64,000 bases of DNA. Source: Symsagittifera roscoffensis (Eukaryota > Xenacoelomorpha > Acoela > Convolutidae). The position numbers and the translations under genes were made by a program. Position 1 is the first letter of the stretch. Every line of letters begins with the position of its first letter. This document shows, piece after piece, positions 23,644 through 36,923 of the stretch. The stretch covers positions 4,117,556 to 4,181,555 of the forward strand of contig NC_087062.1 of NCBI RefSeq assembly GCF_963678635.1, in the 5' to 3' direction. Below the pieces are notes generated by a model that saw nothing but the letters and a program-made list of their open reading frames with translations, had not been told where the DNA came from and ran no database searches.

Positions 23644-26600
23644 AGTAGTATATGAGTGAGGTGATCAGGGGGGGTGGGTGCTGACCCCCATGTATTAACA
23701 TAGGCTATAGAGTACCATACAGTATCCGGTCAGCACCCTATGTATTAACATAGGCTATATATTTCCCAATGTATTAAGATAGGAAAAAGGTTTCCCCAAT
23801 GTATTAAGATACGAGGTTTCAGATGGTAAGATGGTAAGTTTTCTTCGGCGCCCGAATTTCCCATGTATAGATTTCCCTATGTATAAGAATATCATTGTAG
23901 GGAATAAGAACTCATTAGGGAATAGATTTCCCTATGTATTAAGATAGGGAATAGGTTTCCTATGTATTAAGATGGTAAGGTTTCAGATGGTAAGATGGTG
24001 AAGTTTCAGATGGTAAGATGGTAAGTTTCAAAAAAAATTTGGCAACCGAGTTTTTGAGCTCGATTTTGTCGATACTTGCGTTTCTTAGCTAGCTTCTACG
24101 GTTTAGATGTTTTGATTATTATTTTACAGGTTTGATTCAACGAGAAAACCATCTAAAGCTATACTGAAACCTAACGAAACTTCGAGAAAAAAAATCATAT
24201 TTTTTGAAAAAAAAAAATTGGTTCTTGTGTGGAAATGTCTAGTTTTTTTTGCAAAAATTTTGGCTCGGATGATCTAATTGTTAGTTAATACTGGTTAATT
24301 ACGTGTAGGTTGTTAAATTAAGGTTATGTATTCAGTTTTCTTGTACATGGTAAGTCAATGGTAAGAGTTTTTGGGCTAAAACTTGGAGTTTTTGTCACAA
24401 AAATTGAAAATTTTTTCTAAAAACTTTAAAACAAAATAAGTTTTATTGTAATTCGATCTAATTTATTAGATAATCTTACTTTCTATCTACCTGAATTTAT
24501 GCCAAAACTTACTGAAACTTCGAAAAAAGTCAAATTTTTGGAAAAAATTGCAAAAAATTCAAGTTTTTGGGAAAAAAAAAACAAAAATTTCAAAGTTTTC
24601 GGAAAAAATTGCAAAAATTTCAAAGTTTTTGGAACAAACTGCAAATTTTTGGAAACAACTGCAAAAATCTCAAGATTATGGCTAGTTTTTTGTTGCTTCT
24701 GAACTAATTGAATAAAAAGTAAATACGTTTAGAGTTTAAAATTAAGCTCAAATTGTATTTCAATTGGCATCATGTTGAGACACTGATACAAAACTTTGAA
24801 TAGAAATATGGATTTTTCCAAATTTTTCACACAAAAAATTGACATACGAGAAATTTTAGCATCACTTGAGTAACAAAGCGGGTTAATTAAAGCTCTCAAC
24901 ATTAACAAGAAAGCTCATAAAAGCTGAATCGAAATTGAAACTTGCGGAAGATAGTGAAAATAATCGTAATTTTCAAGAAAGTAAAATAAAAATTATTGAA
25001 ACTTGTCAAAATTTTCCTTTTTCAACCTTTTAATTGGATAATTAACTGACTTTTTGTCCAATTCAGGTAGAATTGAAAAAGGACTCTCAATACAAATGAA
25101 CATTAAGAGCAATATTTCATAAAACTTCTAGATTTTTGCTCAATGCTTAACCCAAATTTGTACAAAAATTACAAATTTAGAGAAGTTATTCACCTTAATA
25201 GTACAAAAATTCAGATCAATGATGAAAAATGAACAGTTAATTGCTAAAATTGACTAAAATTGAGATAGATTTTTCTTAAAAATTTATTCGATATTGGCTC
25301 AAATTCAACGAAATCTTCTTCATAACTGATGATTATCTCTCTGTTGCTTCTGCAACATAATTTTCAAGATTTTCCGTAGAAAGGTTCAATTCTTAAAGGT
25401 TATTCTTACTTTCTGTTTAATACACGGTTTCGCTATTGAACAAATTTTGCAAGAAAATTTGTCAGAATTGGAGAATTTAGGGGGAAATTAGTATCAATCG
25501 AACGAACAATTTGCAAGCAGAGATGAAATTAGAACTGATTCCGCCTGATTATTACGATAAAAATTGTAAATGTCTTCCTCAAGTTTCCCTTGTTAGGTGC
25601 TACAGTAAACTATTTAAGCAAAAATACAACTTATGGGATCAATAACTATCACTTTTCGGGAAAAAAAGTCAGTTTTTCATAATTTTCTCTCGAAATGTTC
25701 TATATTTTAAGGTTATTCTTGCTTTCTGCTTAATACATGTTTTCGTTATTGAACATACTTTACAAGAAAATTTAGTCAGAACTGGAGAATTTAGGAGGAA
25801 AGTAGTATCAATTGAACAAACAATTTGCAGGCAGAGATGAAATTAGAACTGATACCGTCTGAATATTACGATAAAAATTGTAAATGTCTTCCTCAAGGTT
25901 CCCTTGTTCAGTTGCTGCCGTGAACTATTTAAGCAAAAACACAACTTTTGGGATCAATAACTATCATTTTTCTTGCAAAATAGTTATTAAATCGCTTTTT
26001 TTTCTTATTTATGAGGGAAGTTTTCTCAAAAATATCCAAGTGAGAAAGAATCGGTGCTGGTTAAAACATTCAAAAAAATATGTAAAAAATGAGAATATAA
26101 ATGTGTTTTTACAATTTAAGAACAAATTAGGAGCAGCTCTATTAGTTATATTCTGAAAACCTCCGGAAATACGCAAGGGAACCTAGTTCCTAACATCTAA
26201 AATATCTAATAACTTCTAAAAGAGCGCGTCTCAAAAAATTGATTTAGCAAAAGAAATCAAGGTGCAAACTGGAACAATCGTGTAATTTTCGGATTTTTAT
26301 TAAGCAAACGAAAACTCTACATAGTTTAAAAAATATTGAAATGTAGATCTTGAAAGCTATTTTTGCTTTATGCTTCAGGTATCTTCTTCCAAAAGATGTC
26401 GGATTGAGTTTACTTTACAAAAACTATCCTCAAAACATCTGATTTTTCATAAAAAGTTACCTTTTATATCAAATGATAGAAAACTTTTCTTATGAATTAC
26501 ACATAAATACCAATCTTTGACACTTTTTATGTCGGAGTTTTTCTCAAAATATGGTTTATAAGTTAAATTTTAGTAAAATTATCTCAAAACTCCTAATGAA

Positions 26601-26822
26601 ATAAATTGAGTTTCTATCTCATTTTCTCAGTTTCTGCTTCATCTTCTATCTATCAAACTAATCCAATTTGAACAAAATTTTTTTTTTGAAAATTGAACTT
26701 TTGATGGAAAAATGTATCGTTTCAACGAACGTTCAACAATCCGAAGCTGAATTAAAACCATGAATCTTTTGCTAAACGTCTTTAAATGATTTTAAGGATA
26801 ATTTGATAATTTTATATTGCTG
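23644..26822. repeat. Left arm, first (truncated) copy
   Basis: This is the outer 3.2 kb of the left terminal inverted repeat, starting at the AGTAGTATAT end. It contains the motif array, a stretch of CAAAAATTTCAAAGTTTT-type repeats (24520-24670), and the 90-codon frame at 25884-26156. It is cut off by the duplication join at 26822. Confidence 0.85.
23680..24030. repeat. Subterminal motif array of the left end
   Basis: Short motifs repeat in tandem just inside the end: ATGTATTAACATAGGCTATA, TTTCCCTATGTATTAAGATA, and GATGGTAAGATGGTAAGTTT. Copies are at 30005-30355, 32430-32750, and inverted at 52080-52440 and 62525-62875. Such arrays are typical of transposase binding regions. Confidence 0.8.
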
Positions 26823-29800
26823 TTTATGAAACTCATCGGACGGATACTAGAGATGATTTGAACCGGGCATGCAAAAATCCATAACCCTCTGATCCCCCGG
26901 CCCCAAGTGATAACGGTTCCCGGAAGTGTAAATGGCCCTATCAGAACTCGAAAACTAGCGGCGGTGTTGGGCTCAAATTCTAGTATGTTGTAGGCCTAGT
27001 TAAGGGGAGCTTAAGTTTGGAAACCCAGACCCCTCAGAACCCCACTTCCGGTTTTATGCCCTAAGTAAACAAACCCACCCCTAACTTCCGGAAGTCGTTT
27101 CTCCAATATCGCAGGGAGCTGAAACTTAAAGGGATTATAGGTAGCACTGAAGTACATCAGCTGTTATAATTTGAACCAAATCAGGCGGTTGGGCCGGAAG
27201 CTATTAGCACTTGGAAAAACACTCCCTTAGACCGGAAATAGGCAATTTACGCGAAATAATGAGCGAGGGCATACTGATTTTATGGCGGCATCAGATACTA
27301 CAACTCATCCCCGAAAAAAGACAACTAGCGAGTGAAAACCCTCCGGCGACTCCTTCCGGTGTTAATAGCCTTTTTCCGGAAAAAGTGTGTCTTAGAAATG
27401 GGATAACTTGTGAAAAACTAATGGGATATGGATGAAACTTGGTAGTTAGAGATTCTGCAGTTGACCTTTAAGTCATTTTGACCTGAAGTTGACCTTTGGT
27501 CATTTTGATCCCAAAACTGCATAGAAAACCCCGAGATTACCACCGGAAAGTGGCGTATTCCCCAGCCCAACCCCTGGAAATAAAAAAGGGTTTCCTTGCT
27601 AAAAGTTGCGAGGGAACTTGTATATTGAAAACTACAGCAGAAGCTGAGAGATATATAGTTTACATTGCAACTTTGGAGAAGTAGAGTTAATTCCAAGTGG
27701 ACTTGGAGAATATTGGGTTCAGTTAAGCTTGGCAAATGATCTATTAATAGCAATTCAATTAGACTTAAGAAAAGTAGTCCCAGAGGAAATTGATAATATG
27801 ACCGCAGCATGAAAATTAACTCTCCTAAATAGTATGAACGGACGGGGAGTTTACTTGGCTCCCCGGAGGTGACTTTTGGGTTTATTTTGACCCCTAAAAG
27901 ACGAACTACGTTACCCTGATAGCTAGAAGCTCGGGACTGGAATAGAGTACAGATCAAAATTTTAGATACTTGGAATGAATCAGCTACCCATGAAAAGGGT
28001 CTCACCTACCCTTGGGAGGTCGGAACGTTAACGGGATAATTAACATAAAGACCTTGGGATGATTACAGAGTAAATATAGCAAGGTTTGGAGGTTGATTTG
28101 AACTCGAGGGCTGAAGTTCACTGAGTTCAGGAATTGGTTGAATAGAATCGTATGACATTTGTTTGCGTGGTCAAATTGCGACAGTTACCGCATACCGAGT
28201 ATCTAATAAGTGTGAAAAAATTGATAAAAGAAACCAAAGTTGGCACATGGCAGAGTTGACAGGGGGAGGGATATATCCTTAAACATGTGCGGACGGGTGA
28301 TTTAGGCGGATGTCAGGACTGATAGGGAATGGCGTGACTCAAATAAAACTGAGAGTAAAGAAAGATAAGGAATTGGAGGGTACCGGAGAGCCTTTAAGAG
28401 TCAGAACAGTGTTAGCTACCATTAAGAGTAGTTGGTTCTCGTCAGAGAAGAGAACAGTTGTTAGCTACTATTAAGAATAGTTGGTTCTCCGTTAGTTAGA
28501 GAGAACAATTTTTGCCAGTAAGTCAGGTAATTGGTTCTCGGAGTAAGAAACCAGTAGATAGTTAGTTCTCATCAGAGATTCTCCAGAGAGAGAGAATAGT
28601 TAGTGTTAGTGGAGTTAGTTGGAAGTTAATTACAATTAGGTAATTTGGCCGATAAATCGCGGGCCATTTCCTTTTGACTTGATTATTAGATTATATCCTG
28701 GCCACTCAGAGCCTTCTGTAATTGGACATATAATCATGTAAATTAATTTATCATTGGAAACTCTTGCGATTGTATCGAGTAGACAAGACAAGACAGCCGA
28801 AGAGCAATACACAGAGGGGCAAGCAACATAATACAATACAGAATTATTGCCACCAAAATAACTCTTTCTGGATTGTAGAAAGTAGTGAATCTCGGTCGCC
28901 CCGCTGAATTCACTGCCAAGGGACGACTTTGCAGTGTCGTTAGTAAGGTGAGAACGAACCTAGGGAAGAAATCCCCTAAATATACATACAGCACCTTGAT
29001 GGAAGCTGAAAGTTCCACAAAAGTCGGGCTACAGCAACTAAGCCGACAAAAATTACTTACGGACGAAATTACTCTGGCTTGCAACAAATCAGGCTTGCAA
29101 CATAAGAAACAAGCATACCGTACCATAAGAAACAAGCATAAGGCTTTCCGAAGGAATTTTATTTCGCTTATCTTTCAGTTAAGCGTTTTTCTAAAGTTTG
29201 CTCATGTCTAAAAAAAATCTGGCTCTCGGAAAAAGAAACCTGGCTTGCAATAAATCAGGAAGCGTTCGAATTCGAACTACAACCCTTCGCCGTTACGCCA
29301 GATGATCCGGATCATTGACTGAATTGAAATTTAAAACTACCAAAAGTAACAACGCCGAAAAAACCCTATATACCGAAACAAATATCAAAAAAATGTCAAA
29401 TTAAAAATAATCTGTTGAGTCCCTTTTCCCCTAAGAAGACACAAACGCACGCAAAAAATTTTTTCGGCCATCAAACGACGTAATAGGAGGCCACCAAGTT
29501 GATATAAAGATAATCGGAAACTTATTAAGCCAAACAAAGAGAAAAAAAATGAAAACTAACAAAACAAGTTCGTAAAACTACAACACAAAAAGCAAATTTC
29601 GATAAGGCAAGATAATTTAAATGTTAACATGCTCAGGGCATGTGTGTTGCAACAGAAAAACCCAGTAGTTGAATGAGTCCAGGAGAACAAAATTCTAGTA
29701 CCTCGATTGCAATACACTTGCTTATTGCACAGTTAACAATCCTCTGTAAACTGAATTTCAAAAAGTCACAGGTGGAGCTGGTAAATCTTACAGAAAACAT

Positions 29801-29968
29801 AAAATTTTTTAAAAAAGATCTTTTTAAATTTTCATGTTTGTTTTAAGCGACACAACGGCTAAATGCGTTTTGAGCTTTCCTAAACCACCTGCAGTTTTTT
29901 TAAAGTAATTTTTCTGTTCTTATGTCCAAATGCTACACAAATTGGCATGCAAACACTAATCGGACAAT
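26823..29968. repeat. Left flank, second copy
   Basis: Near-identical to 20491-23643, including the GACAAT at 29963-29968. A small deletion is seen at about 27386 relative to 21046-21060. Confidence 0.9.
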
Positions 29969-32423
29969 AGTAGTATATGAGTGAGGTGATCAGGGGGGGT
30001 GGGTGCTGACCCCCATGTATTAACATAGGCTATAGAGTACCATACAGTATCCGGTCAGCACCCTATGTATTAACATAGGCTATATATTTCCCAATGTATT
30101 AAGATAGGAAAAAGGTTTCCCCAATGTATTAAGATACGAGGTTTCAGATGGTAAGATGGTAAGTTTTCTTCGGCGCCCGAATTTCCCATGTATAGATTTC
30201 CCTATGTATAAGAATATCATTGTAGGGAATAAGAACTCATTAGGGAATAGATTTCCCTATGTATTAAGATAGGGAATAGGTTTCCTATGTATTAAGATGG
30301 TAAGGTTTCAGATGGTAAGATGGTGAAGTTTCAGATGGTAAGATGGTAAGTTTCAAAAAAAATTTGGCAACCGAGTTTTTGAGCTCGATTTTGTCGATAC
30401 TTGCGTTTCTTAGCTAGCTTCTACGGTTTAGATGTTTTGATTATTATTTTACAGGTTTGATTCAACGAGAAAACCATCTAAAGCTATACTGAAACCTAAC
30501 GAAACTTCGAGAAAAAAAATCATATTTTTTGAAAAAAAAAATTGGTTCTTGTGTGGAAATGTCTAGTTTTTTTTGCAAAAATTTTGGCTCGGATGATCTA
30601 ATTGTTAGTTAATACTGGTTAATTACGTGTAGGTTGTTAAATTAAGGTTATGTATTCAGTTTTCTTGTACATGGTAAGTCAATGGTAAGAGTTTTTGGGC
30701 TAAAACTTGGAGTTTTTGTCACAAAAATTGAAAATTTTTTCTAAAAACTTTAAAACAAAATAAGTTTTATTGTAATTCGATCTAATTTATTAGATAATCT
30801 TACTTTCTATCTACCTGAATTTATGCCAAAACTTACTGAAACTTCGAAAAAAGTCAAATTTTTGGAAAAAATTGCAAAAAATTCAAGTTTTTGGGAAAAA
30901 AAAACAAAAATTTCAAAGTTTTCGGAAAAAATTGCAAAAATTTCAAAGTTTTTGGAACAAACTGCAAATTTTTGGAAACAACTGCAAAAATCTCAAGATT
31001 ATGGCTAGTTTTTTGTTGCTTCTGAACTAATTGAATAAAAAGTAAATACGTTTAGAGTTTAAAATTAAGCTCAAATTGTATTTCAATTGGCATCATGTTG
31101 AGACACTGATACAAAACTTTGAATAGAAATATGGATTTTTCCAAATTTTTCACACAAAAAATTGACATACGAGAAATTTTAGCATCACTTGAGTAACAAA
31201 GCGGGTTAATTAAAGCTCTCAACATTAACAAGAAAGCTCATAAAAGCTGAATCGAAATTGAAACTTGCGGAAGATAGTGAAAATAATCGTAATTTTCAAG
31301 AAAGTAAAATAAAAATTATTGAAAATTGTCAAAATTTTCCTTTTTCAACCTTTTAATTGGATAATTAACTGACTTTTTGTCCAATTCAGGTAGAATTGAA
31401 AAAGGACTCTCAATACAAATGAACATTAAGAGCAATATTTCATAAAACTTAGATTTTTGCTCAATGATTAACCCAAATTTGTACAAAAATTACAAATTTA
31501 GAGAAGTTATTCACCTTAATAGTACAAAAATTCAGATCAATGATGAAAAATGAACAGTTAATTGCTAAAATTGACTAAAATTGAGATAGATTTTTCTTAA
31601 AAATTTATTCGATATTGGCTCAAATTCAACGAAATCTTCTTCATAACTGATGATTATCTCTCTGTTGCTTCTGCAACATAATTTTCAAGATTTTCCGTAG
31701 AAAGGTTCAATTCTTAAAGGTTATTCTTACTTTCTGTTTAATACACGGTTTCGCTATTGAACAAATTTTGCAAGAAAATTTGTCAGAATTGGAGAATTTA
31801 GGGGGAAATTAGTATCAATCGAACGAACAATTTGCAAGCAGAGATGAAATTAGAACTGATTCCGCCTGATTATTACGATAAAAATTGTAAATGTCTTCCT
31901 CAAGTTTCCCTTGTTAGGTGCTACAGTAAACTATTTAAGCAAAAATACAACTTATGGGATCAATAACTATCACTTTTCGGGAAAAAAAGTCAGTTTTTCA
32001 TGATTTTCTCTCGAAATGTTCTATATTTTAAGGTTATTCTTGCTTTCTGCTTAATACATGTTTTCGTTATTGAACATACTTTACAAGAAAATTTAGTCAG
32101 AACTGGAGAATTTAGGAGGAAAGTAGTATCAATTGAACAAACAATTTGCTGGCAGAGATGAAATTAGAACTGATACCGTCTGAATATTACGATAAAAATT
32201 GTAAATGTCTTCCTCAAGGTTCCCTTGTTCAGTTGCTGCCGTGAACTATTTAAGCAAAAACACAACTTTTGGGATCAATAACTATCATTTTTCTTGCAAA
32301 ATAGTTATTAAATCGCTTTTTTTTCTTATTTATGAGGGAAGTTTTCTCAAAAATATCCAAGTGAGAAAGAATCGGTGCTGGTTAAAACATTCAAAAAAAT
32401 ATGTAAAAAATGAGAATATACCG
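29969..32423. repeat. Left arm, second (truncated) copy
   Basis: This copy starts at the AGTAGTATAT end and breaks off at 32423 inside the 90-codon frame. There ATGAGAATATA is followed by CCG and then arm sequence from near the outer end. Confidence 0.88.
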
Positions 32424-34595
32424 AGAGTACCATACAGTATCCGGTCAGCACCCTATGTATTAACATAGGCTATATATTTCCCAATGTATTAAGATAGGAA
32501 AAAGGTTTCCCCAATGTATTAAGATACGAGGTTTCAGATGGTAAGATGGTAAGTTTTCTTCGGCGCCCGAATTTCCCATGTATAGATTTCCCTATGTATA
32601 AGAATATCATTGTAGGGAATAAGAACTCATTAGGGAATAGATTTCCCTATGTATTAAGATAGGGAATAGGTTTCCTATGTATTAAGATGGTAAGGTTTCA
32701 GATGGTAAGATGGTGAAGTTTCAGATGGTAAGATGGTAAGTTTCAAAAAAAATTTGGCAACCGAGTTTTTGAGCTCGATTTTGTCGATACTTGCGTTTCT
32801 TAGCTAGCTTCTACGGTTTAGATGTTTTGATTATTATTTTACAGGTTTGATTCAACGAGAAAACCATCTAAAGCTATACTGAAACCTAACGAAACTTCGA
32901 GAAAAAAAATCATATTTTTTGAAAAAAAAAATTGGTTCTTGTGTGGAAATGTCTAGTTTTTTTTGCAAAAATTTTGGCTCGGATGATCTAATTGTTAGTT
33001 AATACTGGTTAATTACGTGTAGGTTGTTAAATTAAGGTTATGTATTCAGTTTTCTTGTACATGGTAAGTCAATGGTAAGAGTTTTTGGGCTAAAACTTGG
33101 AGTTTTTGTCACAAAAATTGAAAATTTTTTCTAAAAACTTTAAAACGAAATAAGTTTTATTGTAATTCGATCTAATTTATTAGATAATCTTACTTTCTAT
33201 CTACCTGAATTTATGCCAAAACTTACTGAAACTTCGAAAAAGTCAAATTTTTGGAAAAAATTGCAAAAAATTCAAGTTTTTGGGAAAAAAAAACAAAAAT
33301 TTCAAAGTTTTCGGAAAAAATTGCAAAAATTTCAAAGTTTTTGGAACAAACTGCAAATTTTTGGAAACAACTGCAAAAATCTCAAGATTATGGCTAGTTT
33401 TTTGTTGCTTCTGAACTAATTGAATAAAAAGTAAATACGTTTAGAGTTTAAAATTAAGCTCAAATTGTATTTCAATTGGCATCATGTTGAGACACTGATA
33501 CAAAACTTTGAATAGAAATATGGATTTTTCCAAATTTTTCACACAAAAAATTGACATACGAGAAATTTTAGCATCACTTGAGTAACAAAGCGGGTTAATT
33601 AAAGCTCTCAACATTAACAAGAAAGCTCATAAAAGCTGAATCGAAATTGAAACTTGCGGAAGATAGTGAAAATAATCGTAATTTTCAAGAAAGTAAAATA
33701 AAAATTATTGAAAATTGTCAAAATTTTCCTTTTTCAACCTTTTAATTGGATAATTAACTGACTTTTTGTCCAATTCAGGTAGAATTGAAAAAGGACTCTC
33801 AATACAAATGAACATTAAGAGCAATATTTCATAAAACTTCTAGATTTTTGCTCAATGATTAACCCAAATTTGTACAAAAATTACAAATTTAGAGAAGTTA
33901 TTCACCTTAATAGTACAAAAATTCAGATCAATGATGAAAAATGAACAGTTAATTGCTAAAATTGACTAAAATTGAGATAGATTTTTCTTAAAAATTTATT
34001 CGATATTGGCTCAAATTCAACGAAATCTTCTTCATAACTGATGATTATCTCTCTGTTGCTTCTGCAACATAATTTTCAAGATTTTCCGTAGAAAGGTTCA
34101 ATTCTTAAAGGTTATTCTTACTTTCTGTTTAATACACGGTTTCGCTATTGAACAAATTTTGCAAGAAAATTTGTCAGAATTGGAGAATTTAGGGGGAAAT
34201 TAGTATCAATCGAACGAACAATTTGCAAGCAGAGATGAAACTAGAACTGATTCCGCCTGATTATTACGATAAAAATTGTAAATGTCTTCCTCAAGTTTCC
34301 CTTGTTAGGTGCTACAGTAAACTATTTAAGCAAAAATACAACTTATGGGATCAATAACTATCACTTTTCGGGAAAAAAAGTCAGTTTTTCATGATTTTCT
34401 CTCGAAATGTTCTATATTTTAAGGTTATTCTTGCTTTCTGCTTAATACATGTTTTCGTTATTGAACATACTTTACAAGAAAATTTAGTCAGAACTGGAGA
34501 ATTTAGGAGGAAAGTAGTATCAATTGAACAAACAATTTGCTGGCAGAGATGAAATTAGAACTGATACCGTCTGAATATTACGATAAAAATTGTAA

Positions 34596-34868
34596 ATGTC
34601 TTCCTCAAGGTTCCCTTGTTCAGTTGCTGCCGTGAACTATTTAAGCAAAAACACAACTTTTGGGATCAATAACTATCATTTTTCTTGCAAAATAGTTATT
34701 AAATCGCTTTTTTTTCTTATTTATGAGGGAAGTTTTCTCAAAAATATCCAAGTGAGAAAGAATCGGTGCTGGTTAAAACATTCAAAAAAATATGTAAAAA
34801 ATGAGAATATAAATGTGTTTTTACAATTTAAGAACAAATTAGGAGCAGCTCTATTAGTTATATTCTGA
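34596..34868 (+). CDS. Hypothetical 90-aa ORF in the arms
   Basis: ATG-started frame, Lys/Phe/Asn-rich, no recognised domain. Intact copies occur at 25884-26156 and inverted at 49750-50022; it is truncated at 32205 and decayed near 47550-47810. The copies are too recent for its preservation to prove coding. It begins MSSSRFPCSVAAVNYLSKN. Confidence 0.2.
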   Translation: MSSSRFPCSVAAVNYLSKNTTFGINNYHFSCKIVIKSLFFLIYEGSFLKNIQVRKNRCWLKHSKKYVKNENINVFLQFKNKLGAALLVIF

Positions 34869-36559
34869 AAACCTCCGGAAATACGCAAGGGAACCTAGTT
34901 CCTAACATCTAAAATATCTAAAAACTTCTAAAAGAGCGCGTCTCAAAAAATTGATTTAGCAAAAGAAATCAAGGTGCAAACTGGAACAATCGTGTAATTT
35001 TCGGATTTTTATTAAGCAAACGAAAACTCTACATAGTTTAAAAAATATTGAAATGTAGATCTTGAAAGCTATTTTTGCTTTATGCTTCAGGTATCTTCTT
35101 CCAAAAGATGTCGGATTGAGTTTACTTTACAAAAACTATCCTCAAAACATCTGATTTTTCATAAAAAGTTACCTTTTATATCAAATGATAGAAAACTTTT
35201 CTAATGAATTACACATAAATACCAATCTTTGACACTTTTTATGTCGGAGTTTTTCTCAAAATATGGTTTATAAGTTAAATTTTAGTAAAATTATCTCAAA
35301 ACTCCTAATGAAATAAGTTGAGTTTCTATCTCATTTTCTCAGTTTCTGCTTCATCTTCTATCTATCAAACTAATCCAATTTGAACAAAATTTTTTTTTTG
35401 AAAATTGAACTTTTGATGGAAAAATGTATCGTTTCAACGAACGTTCAACAATCCGAAGCTGAATTAAAACCATGAATCCTTTGCTAAACGTCTTTAAATG
35501 ATTTTTAAGATAATTTGATAATTTTATATTGCTGTTTGATAATTTTATATTGCTGTTTCAACTCTGAATTTCTATTTTGAAGTAAATTTTTGGTTGAGAA
35601 TGATGTATATTATTATCTTGAAATTTTCAAATGTCAGCAGAAGATACATTTTCCAGGACAGCTATCAATTTTTTTCTGAATCGTAGAAAAAAAGCAAAAG
35701 AAAACCATAATTCTTAGTAAATCAATCCCCAATATCTGCTACGCACTATTCTATGATAACTCTTACAAACACTAAGCAAGGAAAACCTTAAAATAGTTAC
35801 TAGGTAAAACCTTTCAATAAATCAATGTTTTATAACTATCCAGTTTTTTATAGTAATTCAACAAATACTTAGGCACTCCTTAGCATATGTGATTCACTAT
35901 TACTACAAATTTATCGCAACAAAATCCCCGCAAGCTGGCAACCCATGGAGTTTTTACAGTAGATGGAAGATTTTCGGATCGATTTCCATTGAAAGTTTCA
36001 AGACAATTTGAACTCGGTTGTTGCTGGTTTTATCATCAATCAGAACCTTTGAACATGACAAAACAGAATAATGATGATAAAACTGTAAATTTTTTTACTA
36101 GAAGTTTTTTAAATTTAGTGTATAGTCTTCAGATTCAGTAAAAAATTATTATTCAAAGTATTTTCTACTATGTTATTATTTAAAACATATCAATTTTACC
36201 TTCTCTTGGAGTGTTTTTGAGACTGCTGAGCACATAATGTAACATTATGTTGACAATGCTTCTTCTTGGTATGATTAGTAAGTTCCTCGCTGATATATGT
36301 ATAAAAGTTACAATTGGAACACTTTAAAACGTCACAGTGCTTTCGATGTCTTGATGCGTGTAAGCGAGTGTATTCTCTTCCACATCAAGACATGCAATTC
36401 TTTCGTTTCTATTTAGTGACGGCATCTCAATAAGTAGAAAAAGAAAAAATGGGAGATTTAGAATGTCCCAAATTTTTAGAAAGGAAAAGTTGAATAACCT
36501 CAAAAAAAGAATTAAAAAAAGCAAACTTCTTAACCAATTGCTTTTAACAAGAAAAAATC

Positions 36560-36803
36560 AGAATGGATTTACTATTTAGTCTAGCTGAAATTAAATTTAT
36601 CCAATCTAACCACGGAGTTTTCAAAAGTTTTGCTATCAACCAATCAGAATCGAGCATTAATTATAAGGAAAATTTGATCTTTTCTGATATCAACCAATCA
36701 GAATCGACTTTCAATGGTCATGGAAGTTTCAATAATTTTTATGTCACCCAATCAAAACGGAGTTCTACTTCTCATGTGTTTTTCAACAATTTCAATATCA
36801 AAT
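36560..36803. promoter_or_regulatory. CCAAT-box repeat at the inner edge of the left arm
   Basis: A unit of about 54 bp repeats with CCAATCAGAATCGA or CCAATCAAAACGG: CCAAT at 36640, 36694 and 36748. The inverted counterpart in the right arm has ATTGG at 45547, 45647, 45701 and 45755. CCAAT followed by CA/AG fits the NF-Y site. The arrays face into the gene-bearing centre, just before the gene at 36924. Confidence 0.6.
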
Positions 36804-36923
36804 GATCAGAATTGAATATGCTTTTAGTAACACTGTTTGTTGGAAATCATCCTATTAGAATCAAACATTTTCTAAAAGTGAACTGTTTTTTATTATAAAA
36901 AAAACTTAATCATTATTTGAAAA

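Larger units (their letters stand above)
20491..26822. repeat. Tandem duplication unit, copy 1 (6332 bp)
   Basis: Host-side repeat sequence (20491-23643) plus 3.2 kb of element arm (23644-26822) is followed directly by a near-identical second copy starting at 26823. The offset is 6332 bp at the start and drifts by a few bases through small indels. The join at 26822/26823 fuses arm sequence ending ATTGCTG to flank sequence starting TTTATGAAAC. The few differences make this a recent duplication or an assembly duplicate. Confidence 0.9.
32424..36803. repeat. Left arm, third copy, complete on the inner side
   Basis: It restarts about 65 bp inside the end (32424 corresponds to 30034) and runs to the inner limit of the inverted repeat near 36803. 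It pairs with the right arm 45600-52480 in opposite orientation. Confidence 0.88.

Noticed and set aside
23680-24030. CRISPR-like array
   Set aside because: Motifs are short, variable in spacing, without unique spacers, and sit in a eukaryotic transposon end.
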